DNA of 17,529 bases from Ruminococcaceae bacterium UBA7135 (GTDB taxonomy: Bacteria > Bacillota > Clostridia > Oscillospirales > Ruminococcaceae): positions 1 through 17,529 of the forward strand of contig DKXD01000016.1 in assembly GCA_002492075.1 (NCBI GenBank), written 5' to 3'. Every line of letters starts with the position of its first letter. Positions within the stretch are counted from its first letter, which is position 1. The translations under genes and the position numbers were made by a program. Shown here piece by piece: positions 7,034 to 14,690 of this stretch. The notes beneath the pieces are model-generated. The model was not told the DNA's origin. It did no database searches and saw only the letters and a list, made by a program, of their open reading frames with translations.

Positions 7034-9673
7034 TTACTTTTTCAGCAGGCTGGTGGTCTTGCCGTAATATGCGTTGGTATACATTTCTTTTATTTCGGCG
7101 ATAAGCGGATATCTGGGGTTAGCACCCGTGCACTGGTCGTCAAACGCTTTCTCGCACATATCGTCAAGGGTATCGAAGAAGTACTTTTCGTCAACGCCGT
7201 AGTCCTTGATGCTGGACTTAATGCCGATATATTTCTTAAGCTCGTCGATCTTTGCGATCATAGCCTCGACCTTTTCCTCGTCGGTCTTGCCCTTGCAGCC
7301 GAGCTCCTCCGCAACTTCCGCGTACTTGCGCAAGGTCTTGGGGTACTGATATTGAGAGAATGTACCCATTTTCGGCGGCTTTTCGCAAGAGTTGAAGCGA
7401 ATGACTTCATCTATCAGCAGAGCGTTGGCAACGCCATGAGGAATGTGGTGGAACGCACCAAGTTTGTGCGCCATAGAGTGGCATACACCGAGGAACGCGT
7501 TAGCAAACGCCATACCGGCCATAGTAGCCGCATTAGCCATCTTTTCGCGAGCCTCGTCGTCGGTGTGTCCGGGGTCATCTCTGGAGGGTGCGGAATCGTA
7601 AGCTCTGGGCAGATAATCGAATATAACTTTAAGCGATTGTTTAGCCAAACCGTCTGTGTAGTCGGTCGCCATAACGGAAGCGAGAGCTTCAAGGTCATGC
7701 GTTACTGCGTCGATACCGGAAGCGGAGGTAAGTCCTTTGGGACCGGTCTTCATAACATCGGGGTCAACGATAGCCATGTTAGGCATAAGCTGATAATCCG
7801 CCAAAGGATACTTAACATTGGTCTCCTGATCGGTAATTACAGCGAACGGAGTTACCTCGGAACCTGTACCCGCAGAGGTGGGAACAGCGATAAAGTACGC
7901 CTTTTCTCCCATCTTCGGGAAAGTGTAAACTCTCTTGCGAATATCAATAAAGCGCATTGCCATATCTTGGAAGTCCGCATCGGGGTGCTCGTAAAGAACC
8001 CACATGATCTTGCCGGCGTCCATTGCGGAGCCACCGCCCATAGCGATGATAACATCCGGCTCGAACTTGCGCATTGCTTCCGCGCCAAGCTGCGCGGACT
8101 TCAGCGAGGGATCGGGCTCAACATCGGAGAAGATGGTGAATGTAATGCCCATTTCCTGAAGTCTGTCGGTGATGACGGAAGTAAATCCGCTCTTGAACAT
8201 AAACGAGTCTGTAACGATAAACGCTCTCTTTTTGCCCATAACCTCTTTAAGCTCACGGAGAGCAACGGGCAGACAGCCTTTCTTGATGTAAACTTTTTCG
8301 GGCGCTCTGAACCACAGCATATTCTCTCTCCTCTCGGCAACGGTTTTTATATTTAACAGATGTTTTACTCCAACGTTCTCGGATACGGAGTTACCGCCCC
8401 AAGAGCCGCAGCCGAGCGTGAGGGAAGGCGCAAACTTAAAGTTATAGAGATCGCCGATACCGCCCAAAGACGACGGCGTATTTACGATAAGGCGGCAGGT
8501 TTTCATTCTGTGCGCCCATGTGAGGAGCTTTTCTCTTTCGCCGGGGTCGATCCAGAGAACCGATGTGTGACCCAGACCGCCGTTGTTGCGAAGAAGCTTA
8601 TCGTTTATTTCGATCGCGTTTTCAAAGTTCTCGGACTTGTACATACCGAGAATAGTTGTGAGCTTCTCGTGACCGAACGCTTCATCGGTATCGGTTCTGG
8701 TAGCCTCGCCGATAAGTACTTTTGTGTCCTCGGGAACCTCAAAGCCTGCCATTTTGGCGATGGTAACAGGTCTCTGACCAACAATTTTCGCGTTCAAAGC
8801 GCCGTTTATCAGCATTGTGTTGCGGATCATCTGCGCTTCCTTTGAATTAAGGAAATAAGCGCCGCGCTTTATAAATTCTTTCTTTACGTCGTTGTATATT
8901 TTCTTGTCGGCGATAACGGTCTGTTCGGTAGCGCATATCATACCGTTATCAAACGTCTTGGAGTGCATAATGGAATTTACCGCATTGACTATATCGGCGG
9001 AGGTGTCGATAATAGCGGAAGCGTTGCCCGCTCCTACGCCGAGTGCGGGTGTGCCGGAAGAATAAGCGGACTTGACCATTCCGGGACCGCCGGTCGCGAG
9101 AATTAGGTCAACTTCCTTCATCAATTGGGTTGTAAGATCCAGCGAGGGAACATCTATCCACGCGATAATGTCCTCGGGAGCGCCCGCCTTAACAGCAGCC
9201 TCGTAAACTATTCTTGCCGCTTCGATCGTGCACTTCTTTGCACGGGGATGCGGGCTTATGATGATACCGTTTCTTGTTTTAAGGCAGATAAGGCACTTAA
9301 AAATAGCGGTTGACGTGGGATTGGTCGTCGGAATGACCGCGCCGATAACTCCGATTGGCTCAGCTATCTTTGTAATGCCGTACTCCTCGTCAGTCTCAAT
9401 AACGCCACAGGTTTTAACGTTTTTGTAGGCGTTGTAGATGTGCTCGGCTGCGTAGTTGTTCTTGATAACCTTGTCCTCTACAATACCCATTCCGGTTTCT
9501 TCAACAGCCATTTTTGCAAGAGGGATACGCTCCTTGTTTGCGGCGGATGCGGCGGCAAGAAAGATCTTATCGACCTGCTCCTGAGTGAACTCACCGAACT
9601 TCGCCTGTGCTGCGCGAACTCTCGCGAGAGCGGCGTCAAAGCTTTCCGCGCTGTCTACGATCTTATGCTTCAT
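7034..9673 (-). CDS. adhE: Bifunctional acetaldehyde/alcohol dehydrogenase AdhE
   Basis: An enzyme of about 880 residues that reduces acetyl-CoA to acetaldehyde and then ethanol with two NADH. The N-terminal aldehyde dehydrogenase part (about 1-440) carries the catalytic cysteine in [10 protein letters not shown] (C249 counted from the first possible Met, close to C246 of E. coli AdhE). The C-terminal iron-type alcohol dehydrogenase part (about 450-880) has the NAD motif [10 protein letters not shown] and the iron-binding histidines in [17 protein letters not shown]. Length is normal and both halves are intact. AAGGAG lies 3 bases from the first ATG (9679) and 9 from the second (9673), so I prefer the second. 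Upstream are a promoter, a Rex-like operator and a long dyad. It is first in the series that leads to the hydrogenase genes. Such proteins form spirosome filaments. Confidence 0.97.
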   Translation of the reverse strand: MKHKIVDSAESFDAALARVRAAQAKFGEFTQEQVDKIFLAAASAANKERIPLAKMAVEETGMGIVEDKVIKNNYAAEHIYNAYKNVKTCGVIETDEEYGITKIAEPIGVIGAVIPTTNPTSTAIFKCLICLKTRNGIIISPHPRAKKCTIEAARIVYEAAVKAGAPEDIIAWIDVPSLDLTTQLMKEVDLILATGGPGMVKSAYSSGTPALGVGAGNASAIIDTSADIVNAVNSIMHSKTFDNGMICATEQTVIADKKIYNDVKKEFIKRGAYFLNSKEAQMIRNTMLINGALNAKIVGQRPVTIAKMAGFEVPEDTKVLIGEATRTDTDEAFGHEKLTTILGMYKSENFENAIEINDKLLRNNGGLGHTSVLWIDPGEREKLLTWAHRMKTCRLIVNTPSSLGGIGDLYNFKFAPSLTLGCGSWGGNSVSENVGVKHLLNIKTVAERRENMLWFRAPEKVYIKKGCLPVALRELKEVMGKKRAFIVTDSFMFKSGFTSVITDRLQEMGITFTIFSDVEPDPSLKSAQLGAEAMRKFEPDVIIAMGGGSAMDAGKIMWVLYEHPDADFQDMAMRFIDIRKRVYTFPKMGEKAYFIAVPTSAGTGSEVTPFAVITDQETNVKYPLADYQLMPNMAIVDPDVMKTGPKGLTSASGIDAVTHDLEALASVMATDYTDGLAKQSLKVIFDYLPRAYDSAPSRDDPGHTDDEAREKMANAATMAGMAFANAFLGVCHSMAHKLGAFHHIPHGVANALLIDEVIRFNSCEKPPKMGTFSQYQYPKTLRKYAEVAEELGCKGKTDEEKVEAMIAKIDELKKYIGIKSSIKDYGVDEKYFFDTLDDMCEKAFDDQCTGANPRYPLIAEIKEMYTNAYYGKTTSLLKK

Positions 9674-9679
9674 AGTCAT

Positions 9680-9878
9680 CTTCTCCTTACTGTTATATTA
9701 TATGATAGGTCTTTGGAGCTTCATACTGTTCGTTCGCTCTGAAATAGCGGGCATCATCTCTTTTTTGAGAGTACACGCTGAAATGCCAAGCGTTCGTCAC
9801 GGTTAAGCACCCCATTAACAGATGTCGGAATCAGAGTTTTTCTGGAAATATCTGTTGAAAAACTTCAAATATCCGTCC
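9680..9878 (-). promoter_or_regulatory. Leader of about 200 nt before adhE, with several small hairpins
   Basis: No gene is seen here. Transcription from the predicted promoter would give a leader with a 5' stem-loop (9844-9874) and short stems: GTTAA/TTAAC (9802-9819), ACGCT/AGCGT (9775-9793), TCTC/GAGA (9757-9770) and CGCT/AGCG (9735-9749). Each is short enough to arise by chance. No known riboswitch motif is recognised. A lone TATAAT near 9695 lacks a good -35. Confidence 0.4.
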
Positions 9879-9896
9879 TTGTTAATATTTTAACAT
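9879..9896. promoter_or_regulatory. Rex-like redox operator over the adhE -10 box
   Basis: The sequence TTGTTAA-TATT-TTAACAT matches the clostridial/Gram-positive Rex pattern (TTGTTAA, four bases, TTAACAA) at 13 of 14 defined positions. It covers the predicted -10 hexamer (9887-9892). Rex senses NADH/NAD+ and leaves DNA when NADH rises, and adhE is a standard Rex target, so NADH-driven derepression is expected. No rex gene is in this window. Confidence 0.75.
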
Positions 9897-9915
9897 AATA
9901 TATTCAATATGTAAA
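9887..9915 (-). promoter_or_regulatory. Predicted adhE promoter
   Basis: On the minus strand TTTACA (9910-9915) and TAAAAT (9887-9892) are spaced by exactly 17 bases. Each hexamer differs from consensus at one position. The start site would be near 9880. The -10 lies inside the Rex-like operator and the -35 inside the AT-rich dyad. Confidence 0.65.
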
Positions 9916-9953
9916 ATGTAAATAAAGCATAACGGTATTTATATTTTACATAT
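9907..9953. promoter_or_regulatory. Long AT-rich dyad upstream of adhE, overlapping its -35
   Basis: Arms of 18 bp (9907-9924 and 9936-9953) pair with a single mismatch around an 11-base centre. The arms contain ATGTAAA repeated twice in tandem and then inverted. No T-run follows, so it is not a normal terminator for the lysR gene. It is a good candidate operator, perhaps for the LysR protein encoded just upstream. Confidence 0.5.
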
Positions 9954-9990
9954 CAAACGCACTTGTAAATTGGCAGCTAAGTGCCGATAG

Positions 9991-10917
9991 TTATTGGAAA
10001 CAGCGGCGTTTTGCTTCGCACATTTCCGTAATAAACATTTTGTCGATATCCGATAGTTTGTAGTCCTTACGATATATCAGAACGTCCTTAAATGTTCTTG
10101 TATTCCATGGACATATCAGCGCCGCAAGACTGTATCTGTCAAGCTGCCTTTGAAGCATGGGGCACACCCACATAAACGAGCGCGGTACGCTTGCCACGAG
10201 CTCGAGCTGTGCCGCGCGGTCGATTGTGAAAATGCGCTTTTCCACGTTCTCGGTGAACTCCGCTTTTTTTATGTCAACAAGCGGAACGGAGGGAACATAG
10301 GTGTCGCCGCGGGATATCTCGGTGAAACCAGCAAGGTCTTCGGGAGAAACGCTGTCTTTTTTCGTCAGCGGGTCGTCCGCACGTATCAGCAAAAGTGGCG
10401 AAAACTCCGCCGCCGTCTCGCCGATCAGCTTTTTTTCCTTGATAAGATTGTTGAAGTATCTTTCAAATACCGTTTGATACCGTACCACGCCAAGATTGCA
10501 GTCTCCGCGCAGTATGCTTGAGATTGCGTCGCCGGCGTTGGTTTCTTTATACAATATCTCGCAAGTGTCCTCGGGCGGGAGATGTTTCGCAAGCTCCGCC
10601 ATTGCTAAGGTTATATAGTCCGTTTGGGGGGCGCATATTGAGAACATTCTTTTATGCGAGCGTCTTGTGCGGTACAGATCTTCCACCTCGTCCACCTGCG
10701 CGACGATACGACGAGCCTTTCGCAGGAATTCGTCGCCGTCGGGGGTGGTGATGATACCCTTTGAGGTGCGTTTGAATATCGTTATTCCAAGCGATTCTTC
10801 AAGCTCTTTTATTGCTCTTGAAAGGTTCGGCTGACCCATATACAGGTTATCCGCCGCTTTGCTTATCGATTGGGTTTTCGCGACCTCGACCGCGTATTTA
10901 AGGTGCAGAATATTCAT
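9991..10917 (-). CDS. LysR-family transcriptional regulator
   Basis: A 308-residue protein of usual LysR length. Residues 1-60 are the winged helix-turn-helix (SISKAADNLYMGQPNLSRAI and then LEESLGITIFKRTSKGI), residues 60-88 the linker helix, and the rest an effector-binding domain with two lobes. A weak AAAGGGA ribosome site precedes the ATG. It is encoded on the same strand as adhE and ends 312 bases before it, so it is not in the divergent layout usual for LysR targets; it could still act on the dyad in that gap. Its own promoter is not clear, and it may be read from ilvB upstream. The effector is unknown; a metabolic signal tied to ethanol or branched-chain amino acid production is possible. 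Confidence 0.9.
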   Translation of the reverse strand: MNILHLKYAVEVAKTQSISKAADNLYMGQPNLSRAIKELEESLGITIFKRTSKGIITTPDGDEFLRKARRIVAQVDEVEDLYRTRRSHKRMFSICAPQTDYITLAMAELAKHLPPEDTCEILYKETNAGDAISSILRGDCNLGVVRYQTVFERYFNNLIKEKKLIGETAAEFSPLLLIRADDPLTKKDSVSPEDLAGFTEISRGDTYVPSVPLVDIKKAEFTENVEKRIFTIDRAAQLELVASVPRSFMWVCPMLQRQLDRYSLAALICPWNTRTFKDVLIYRKDYKLSDIDKMFITEMCEAKRRCFQ

Positions 10918-10960
10918 ATACAGCCGTCCCTTTCGTTTGTTAAATCAATCCCCGTGCTTC

Positions 10961-11432
10961 TTAGGGAGTTATCATTGACGATACAGCTTTGCTGTAATCA
11001 ATATCGGCAAGCGTGTTCAAAGCGTCGCCCGTAAGACCGGGAGTTGCCGACGCGCGGACTTTCTTGTCCGACTTTACGAACTCTCCGTTTTCATAAGTGT
11101 AAACGCCGTTCGTATTGATTATGTAGTACTTCCCGCCGATAAGCACCGCGCTGCGTACCTCTCCGAGCCTGCCGCCTTTATCCATCGCCTTGACGGTTTC
11201 GGGGGAGAGTTCTTTTCCTTGAATGGCTTGATACCGCGGTGCTTTTCGTAGAAACGGAAGAAGGGCGGCTTTCGGCTTTGCTCTGTGTACTTTGCGGAGC
11301 ACTGCTTACCGCCGAGGAAATCGCCGTACTTAAAGCGTTGTTGCTTTCGGGCTTTGAGGTATCTTGCTTACTGCACCCGCTGAGCAATACGATAGATGTA
11401 ACTAATGCTAAGATTTTTTTGTGTGATGTCAT
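10961..11432 (-). pseudogene. Frame-broken small lipoprotein
   Basis: A lipoprotein gene split over two frames. The first frame starts at 11432 behind AAGGAA (11439-11444), gives a signal peptide with lipobox LLSGC (C20), then a Ser-rich linker, and runs on to a stop at 11178. The second frame, ending at 10961, holds a plausible folded part from IQGKELSPETV onward (GKYYIINTNGVYTYENGEF). Its upstream residues are only an out-of-frame reading of the Ser linker. Joining the frames near 11215-11240 by skipping one base would give about 156 residues. This is either a true one-base frameshift, a sequencing or assembly error, or recoding. It lies between ilvN and lysR. The folded part is not a family I recognise. 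Confidence 0.7.
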
Positions 11433-11484
11433 ATAAAGTTCCTTCTATAATTTTCAACTGTCAATTGTACATTGTCAACTGCTG

Positions 11485-11958
11485 TCAGTCGCGTTCCAGC
11501 GCGGTGATACCCGACCGCACCATTTTGATGATACCGAAAGGTTTGAGCAGATCGATAAAGCTGTCTATCTTGGCAGGCTCTCCGGTAAGCTCGAGCATAA
11601 TGGAATCTGCCGCCACGTCTACGGGTTTTGCGCGGTAGAGGTTCGCTATCTCGATTATCTTGTGACGATCCTCTGCGGAGTTGCCCGCGCGGATAAGTAT
11701 GTGTTCGCGCGTTACGGCGTCGGTGAGTATCTTGACCTCGTGAACGTCATAAAGCTTCATAAGCTGATTCTTTATCTGTTCGAGTATGCGCAGATCGGCA
11801 GACACGACGATAGTCAGCCGCGAGATATCACGCTCCTCGGTCTCGGCGGCGTTAAGCGACTTGATGTTGTACCCGCGCCGTGCGAACAGCCCGCTCACGC
11901 GCGGCAGAACGCCGGTACTGTTTGATACTTTAACGGATAAAACGTATTCCTGTTCCAT
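11485..11958 (-). CDS. ilvN: Acetolactate synthase small (regulatory) subunit
   Basis: A 157-residue regulatory subunit of acetohydroxyacid synthase, first enzyme of valine, leucine and isoleucine synthesis. The N-terminal ACT domain is clear (VKVSNSTGVLPRVSGLFARR, then GYNIKSLNAAET), followed by the C-terminal domain at about 85-157 with AKPVDVAADSIMLELTG. It binds valine and gives feedback control of IlvB. It starts only 3 bases after the ilvB stop, with GGGGGTG at the end of ilvB as ribosome site. Intact and of usual length; ilvH is an equally valid name. Confidence 0.95.
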   Translation of the reverse strand: MEQEYVLSVKVSNSTGVLPRVSGLFARRGYNIKSLNAAETEERDISRLTIVVSADLRILEQIKNQLMKLYDVHEVKILTDAVTREHILIRAGNSAEDRHKIIEIANLYRAKPVDVAADSIMLELTGEPAKIDSFIDLLKPFGIIKMVRSGITALERD

Positions 11959-11961
11959 AAT

Positions 11962-13644
11962 TCACACCCCCAAATCGATTTCCGTTATCGGGTCAACAAC
12001 AGGCTTGCCCGCTGGTATCATCGGAAGTACGTTGATGTCGCGGTCTATGCGCACCTCGATCATTACGGGCGCGGACTTTGAGATATCGAGAGCCTTTTTG
12101 AGTATTGGCTCTATGTCCTCGTTCTTTTCGATAACGAACGTTTGTATACCAAAACTCTCACCGAGCTTTACATAGTCGATATGACGTGCGTCCAGTGTAG
12201 TATGCGAGAAATGCTTGTTGTAGAACAACCTTTGCCACTGACGAACCATTCCTAGCACGTTGTTATTGATGACCATTTCGATTATCGGGATATTGTGCGC
12301 AGAAGCGGTGATAAGCTCGTTTAAATTCATAGCAAAGCTGCCGTCGCCCGCGATGTTGACAACGGTCTTGTCGGGTCTGCCGACCTTTGCGCCGAGAGCC
12401 GAGCCCAAGCCAAATCCCATAGTTCCCAGACCACCCGAGGAGATGAAGCTGCGCGGCTCCTTGTATTTGTAGTACTGTGCCGCCCACATCTGGTTTTGCC
12501 CAACCTCCGTTGCGATAACAGCCTCTCCGTTGGTCAGCTCGTCCAGCTTTTCGATGACCGCCTGAGGAGTTACAGGGAGTTTATCCGTGCCTTTCTGCAC
12601 AGGTTCTCTGAAATCCTTGGAGATCATATCGTCCGTCCATGGGCATTTCTTTTGTACGATCCTTGCGCAGAGAGCCTTTAGTATATCCTTGACGTCACCT
12701 TTTACGGTGCAGCCGACCTCCACGTTCTTGTTGAACTCGGCGGGGTCTATATCTATATGAATGAATTTCGCGTTTTTACCGAATACCTTAGGGTCGCCGA
12801 TAACACGATCAGAGAAACGCGTGCCGATACCAATAAACAGGTCGCAGGAGTTGAGAGCGGCGGCGGCTTTCACCGTGCCGTGCATACCCAGCATACCTAT
12901 GTAGCGTCTGTCGGTTTGATCGTATGCTCCCTGCCCCATAAGCGAACAGGAAACGGGAGCATCGCAAAGCTCGGCGAGCTTTTTAAGCTCCTCTTCGGCA
13001 TTTGCAGAGATAACGCCGCCGCCTGCGTATATATATGGTCTCTCGGAGCGCTCGATAAGCTCCAAAGCCGTGGAAAGCTCGTTTTCGCTTAATTTCGCGG
13101 GCGCTTTGGATATTGGCTTTACGGGAGTGTATTCACAAGTTGCCGCCGTTATATCCTTGGGAATATCCACCAATACGGGACCTTTTCTGCCGCTTCCCGC
13201 TATATCGAATGCCAGACGTATAGTATCCGCAAGCTGCGCGATGTTCTTGACAATGAAATTGTGCTTGGTTATTGGCAAGGTTACTCCGGTGATATCTACC
13301 TCTTGGAAGCTGTCCAGCCCCAGCAGTTCGGTGGACACGTTGCCCGTGATAGCCACAAGCGGTATGGAATCCATATTCGCGGTGGCAAGACCGGTCGTAA
13401 GATTGGTCGCACCGGGACCGCTGGTCGCGATGACAACGCCGGTTTTTCCCGTAGCTCTTGCAAAGCCGTCCGCCGCGTGGCACGCGCCTTGTTCGTGTGC
13501 TGTGATGATGTGGCGCACCTTATCGCTGTACTTGTACAAGCTGTCGTAAATGTTAAGCACCGCGCCTCCCGGATACCCGAAAACGGTATCCGCTTCTTGT
13601 TCGAGCAAGCACTCAACTATGATATCGGAACCTGATAATAGCAT
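11962..13644 (-). CDS. ilvB: Acetolactate synthase large (catalytic) subunit
   Basis: A 560-residue thiamine diphosphate enzyme that condenses pyruvate with pyruvate or 2-oxobutyrate. Visible are the catalytic glutamate E51 in ITAHEQGACHAADG, the central domain with TRFSDRVIGDP, and the ThDP/Mg motif NIAGDGSFAMN with the downstream NN of MVINNN. Length is normal and there is no break. AAGGAG at 13651-13656 fixes the start. A perfect consensus promoter and a leader with two hairpins lie upstream. It forms an operon with ilvN, and perhaps with the lipoprotein and lysR genes beyond. It shares the pyruvate node with the fermentation genes nearby. Confidence 0.97.
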   Translation of the reverse strand: MLLSGSDIIVECLLEQEADTVFGYPGGAVLNIYDSLYKYSDKVRHIITAHEQGACHAADGFARATGKTGVVIATSGPGATNLTTGLATANMDSIPLVAITGNVSTELLGLDSFQEVDITGVTLPITKHNFIVKNIAQLADTIRLAFDIAGSGRKGPVLVDIPKDITAATCEYTPVKPISKAPAKLSENELSTALELIERSERPYIYAGGGVISANAEEELKKLAELCDAPVSCSLMGQGAYDQTDRRYIGMLGMHGTVKAAAALNSCDLFIGIGTRFSDRVIGDPKVFGKNAKFIHIDIDPAEFNKNVEVGCTVKGDVKDILKALCARIVQKKCPWTDDMISKDFREPVQKGTDKLPVTPQAVIEKLDELTNGEAVIATEVGQNQMWAAQYYKYKEPRSFISSGGLGTMGFGLGSALGAKVGRPDKTVVNIAGDGSFAMNLNELITASAHNIPIIEMVINNNVLGMVRQWQRLFYNKHFSHTTLDARHIDYVKLGESFGIQTFVIEKNEDIEPILKKALDISKSAPVMIEVRIDRDINVLPMIPAGKPVVDPITEIDLGV

Positions 13645-13668
13645 AAGTTATCTCCTTAATTCTAATTT

Positions 13669-13704
13669 AATTTTCAATTGGCAGACGACTGCCAATTGAA
13701 AATT
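13669..13704 (-). promoter_or_regulatory. Perfect 16-bp hairpin in the ilvB leader
   Basis: Arms at 13669-13684 and 13689-13704 match perfectly around a 4-base loop, ending 12 bases before the ilvB ribosome site. No T-run follows, so it is not a terminator. The arm sequence (TTTTCAATTGGCAG) resembles TTTTCAACTGTCAATTG in the ilvN-lipoprotein gap (11450-11466), which suggests a dispersed repeat rather than a tailored regulator. Confidence 0.5.
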
Positions 13705-13710
13705 ATGAGC

Positions 13711-13738
13711 CGCCGTTTTGACGCTGCCGTAAACGGCG
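13711..13738 (-). promoter_or_regulatory. Second stem-loop in the ilvB leader
   Basis: CGCCGTTT (13711-13718) pairs with AAACGGCG (13731-13738), an 8-bp stem with a 12-base loop. A shorter stem using the GCCGT/ACGGC part (13726-13737) competes with it. I see no T-box motif and no leader peptide with a ribosome site. Confidence 0.4.
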
Positions 13739-13760
13739 TAGAAATCAAATTATCATTACT

Positions 13761-13789
13761 ATTATATCATATAACGGCTATGTTGTCAA
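13761..13789 (-). promoter_or_regulatory. Consensus promoter for ilvBN
   Basis: TTGACA at 13784-13789 and TATAAT at 13761-13766 on the minus strand are both perfect and spaced by 17 bases. The start site would be near 13754, giving a leader of about 110 nt. Confidence 0.85.
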
Positions 13790-13833
13790 TGATATATCAC
13801 GAAATTATGCAAAATTTCTCAAAAGCAATAAAA

Positions 13834-13862
13834 CCCGCCGATATGAGCAAACTAACGGCGGG
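13834..13862 (-). terminator. Intrinsic terminator pointing toward ilvB
   Basis: CCCGCCG (13834-13840) pairs with CGGCGGG (13856-13862), and the minus strand continues TTTTATTGCTTTT. It lies upstream of the ilvB promoter and no minus-strand gene ends just before it. It probably blocks antisense read-through from the convergent 14662-17436 genes, or ends an unseen short RNA. The remaining bases 13863-13950 hold no gene that I can support. Confidence 0.6.
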
Positions 13863-13965
13863 ATGAATAAATCGGTAGACTTAGAAATCATCAATGCGGT
13901 TCAGAGCAAAATTTTTGCGTTACCGAAAAAAAGCAAATTAAAGAGTTTTAAAAAAGGAGAAGAGA

Positions 13966-14307
13966 ATGCGAAAATTTTTTGAGGGAACACTTATAGGATT
14001 TCTGAACGGTTTCTTCGGATCGGGCGGGGGAGTGATAGCCGTGCCGCTGTTAGAGCGCGAGGGCGACGAGCCAAACGCTGCCCATGCGACATCGGTAGCG
14101 CTTATATTTATGCTTAGTTTGATAACGGCACTGTTTTACGGCTTCTCCGGGAATCTGGATTACGCAGCGGCGTGGCGTTTTATCCCTTGGGGAGTCGCGG
14201 GAGCGATCACTGGTTCAATATTTCTTAAGAAAATCAAAGCGGCAGCGTTGAAGCGTGTTTTTGGCGGGATAGTTACTTTGGCGGCGCTGCGGATGTTGTT
14301 CTCATGA
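13966..14307 (+). CDS. Half-size TauE/SafE (TSUP) permease, first half
   Basis: A 113-residue membrane protein with about four hydrophobic segments. The opening GFLNGFFGSGGGVIAVPLL is the repeat motif of the TauE/SafE (TSUP) family, whose usual members have about 250 residues made of two such repeats. This protein is one repeat. Family members move sulfite, sulfonates or related organic anions across the inner membrane. AAGGAG at 13954-13959 is 6 bases from the ATG. The second half follows with an ATGA overlap, so the two would assemble as a heterodimer. The substrate is unknown. Confidence 0.85.
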   Translation: MRKFFEGTLIGFLNGFFGSGGGVIAVPLLEREGDEPNAAHATSVALIFMLSLITALFYGFSGNLDYAAAWRFIPWGVAGAITGSIFLKKIKAAALKRVFGGIVTLAALRMLFS

Positions 14308-14690
14308 GCGCAATAGTCGGTTTCCTTACGGGAGTACTCGCTTCAATGGGTTTGGGCGGCGGCTTTATACTTGTGGTCTGGCTGACGCTCGCCGAGGAAA
14401 CGGCTCAAAGAGCCGCCCAGGGAGTAAATCTTCTTTTTTTCCTTCCGATAGCGCTTCTCTCGCTGATATTTCACCTTAAGAATAAGCTCATCAATAAAGA
14501 GCTTGTAAGGAAACTGGCGTTGGGCGGCGTACTCGGCGCGGTTATCGGAACGTACGGTGCACAGCTTATCGATAACGGTTTGCTGCGAAAGCTGTTCGCG
14601 CTGTTTTTGCTGGCGTTTGGAATTAAGGAGCTGTTCGCCAAAAAAGCAACCGTAGTGTCGTCTAACACCACTGAACAAAATAGTCCTTGA
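14304..14690 (+). CDS. Half-size TauE/SafE (TSUP) permease, second half
   Basis: A 128-residue membrane protein with the second TSUP repeat motif near its start (GFLTGVLASMGLGGGFILVV) and three or four hydrophobic segments; the polar tail from about 112 carries KKATVVSSN. Its ATG overlaps the stop of the first half (ATGA at 14304-14307) and only a poor ribosome site is seen, so translation probably depends on re-initiation. Its 3' end overlaps the end of the convergent phosphorylase gene by 29 bases. Confidence 0.85.
   Translation: MSAIVGFLTGVLASMGLGGGFILVVWLTLAEETAQRAAQGVNLLFFLPIALLSLIFHLKNKLINKELVRKLALGGVLGAVIGTYGAQLIDNGLLRKLFALFLLAFGIKELFAKKATVVSSNTTEQNSP

Noticed and set aside
6965..8356. 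Long plus-strand reading frame of 463 codons opposite adhE
   Set aside because: A shadow of adhE; its composition follows adhE codon use and shows no protein motifs.
9961..9990. GGCA/TGCC hairpin after lysR as a terminator
   Set aside because: The stem is only 4 bp and no T-run follows.
10934..10945. Half of a Rex-like site (TTGTTAAATCAA) upstream of lysR
   Set aside because: Only one half-site is present; the second arm does not match.
13805..13893. A minus-strand reading frame before ilvB with a Val-Leu-Leu-Leu-Leu run, like an amino-acid attenuator leader peptide
   Set aside because: It has no ribosome site, its Leu codons lie in the tail of the terminator and not before it, and the consensus ilvB promoter is downstream of it.
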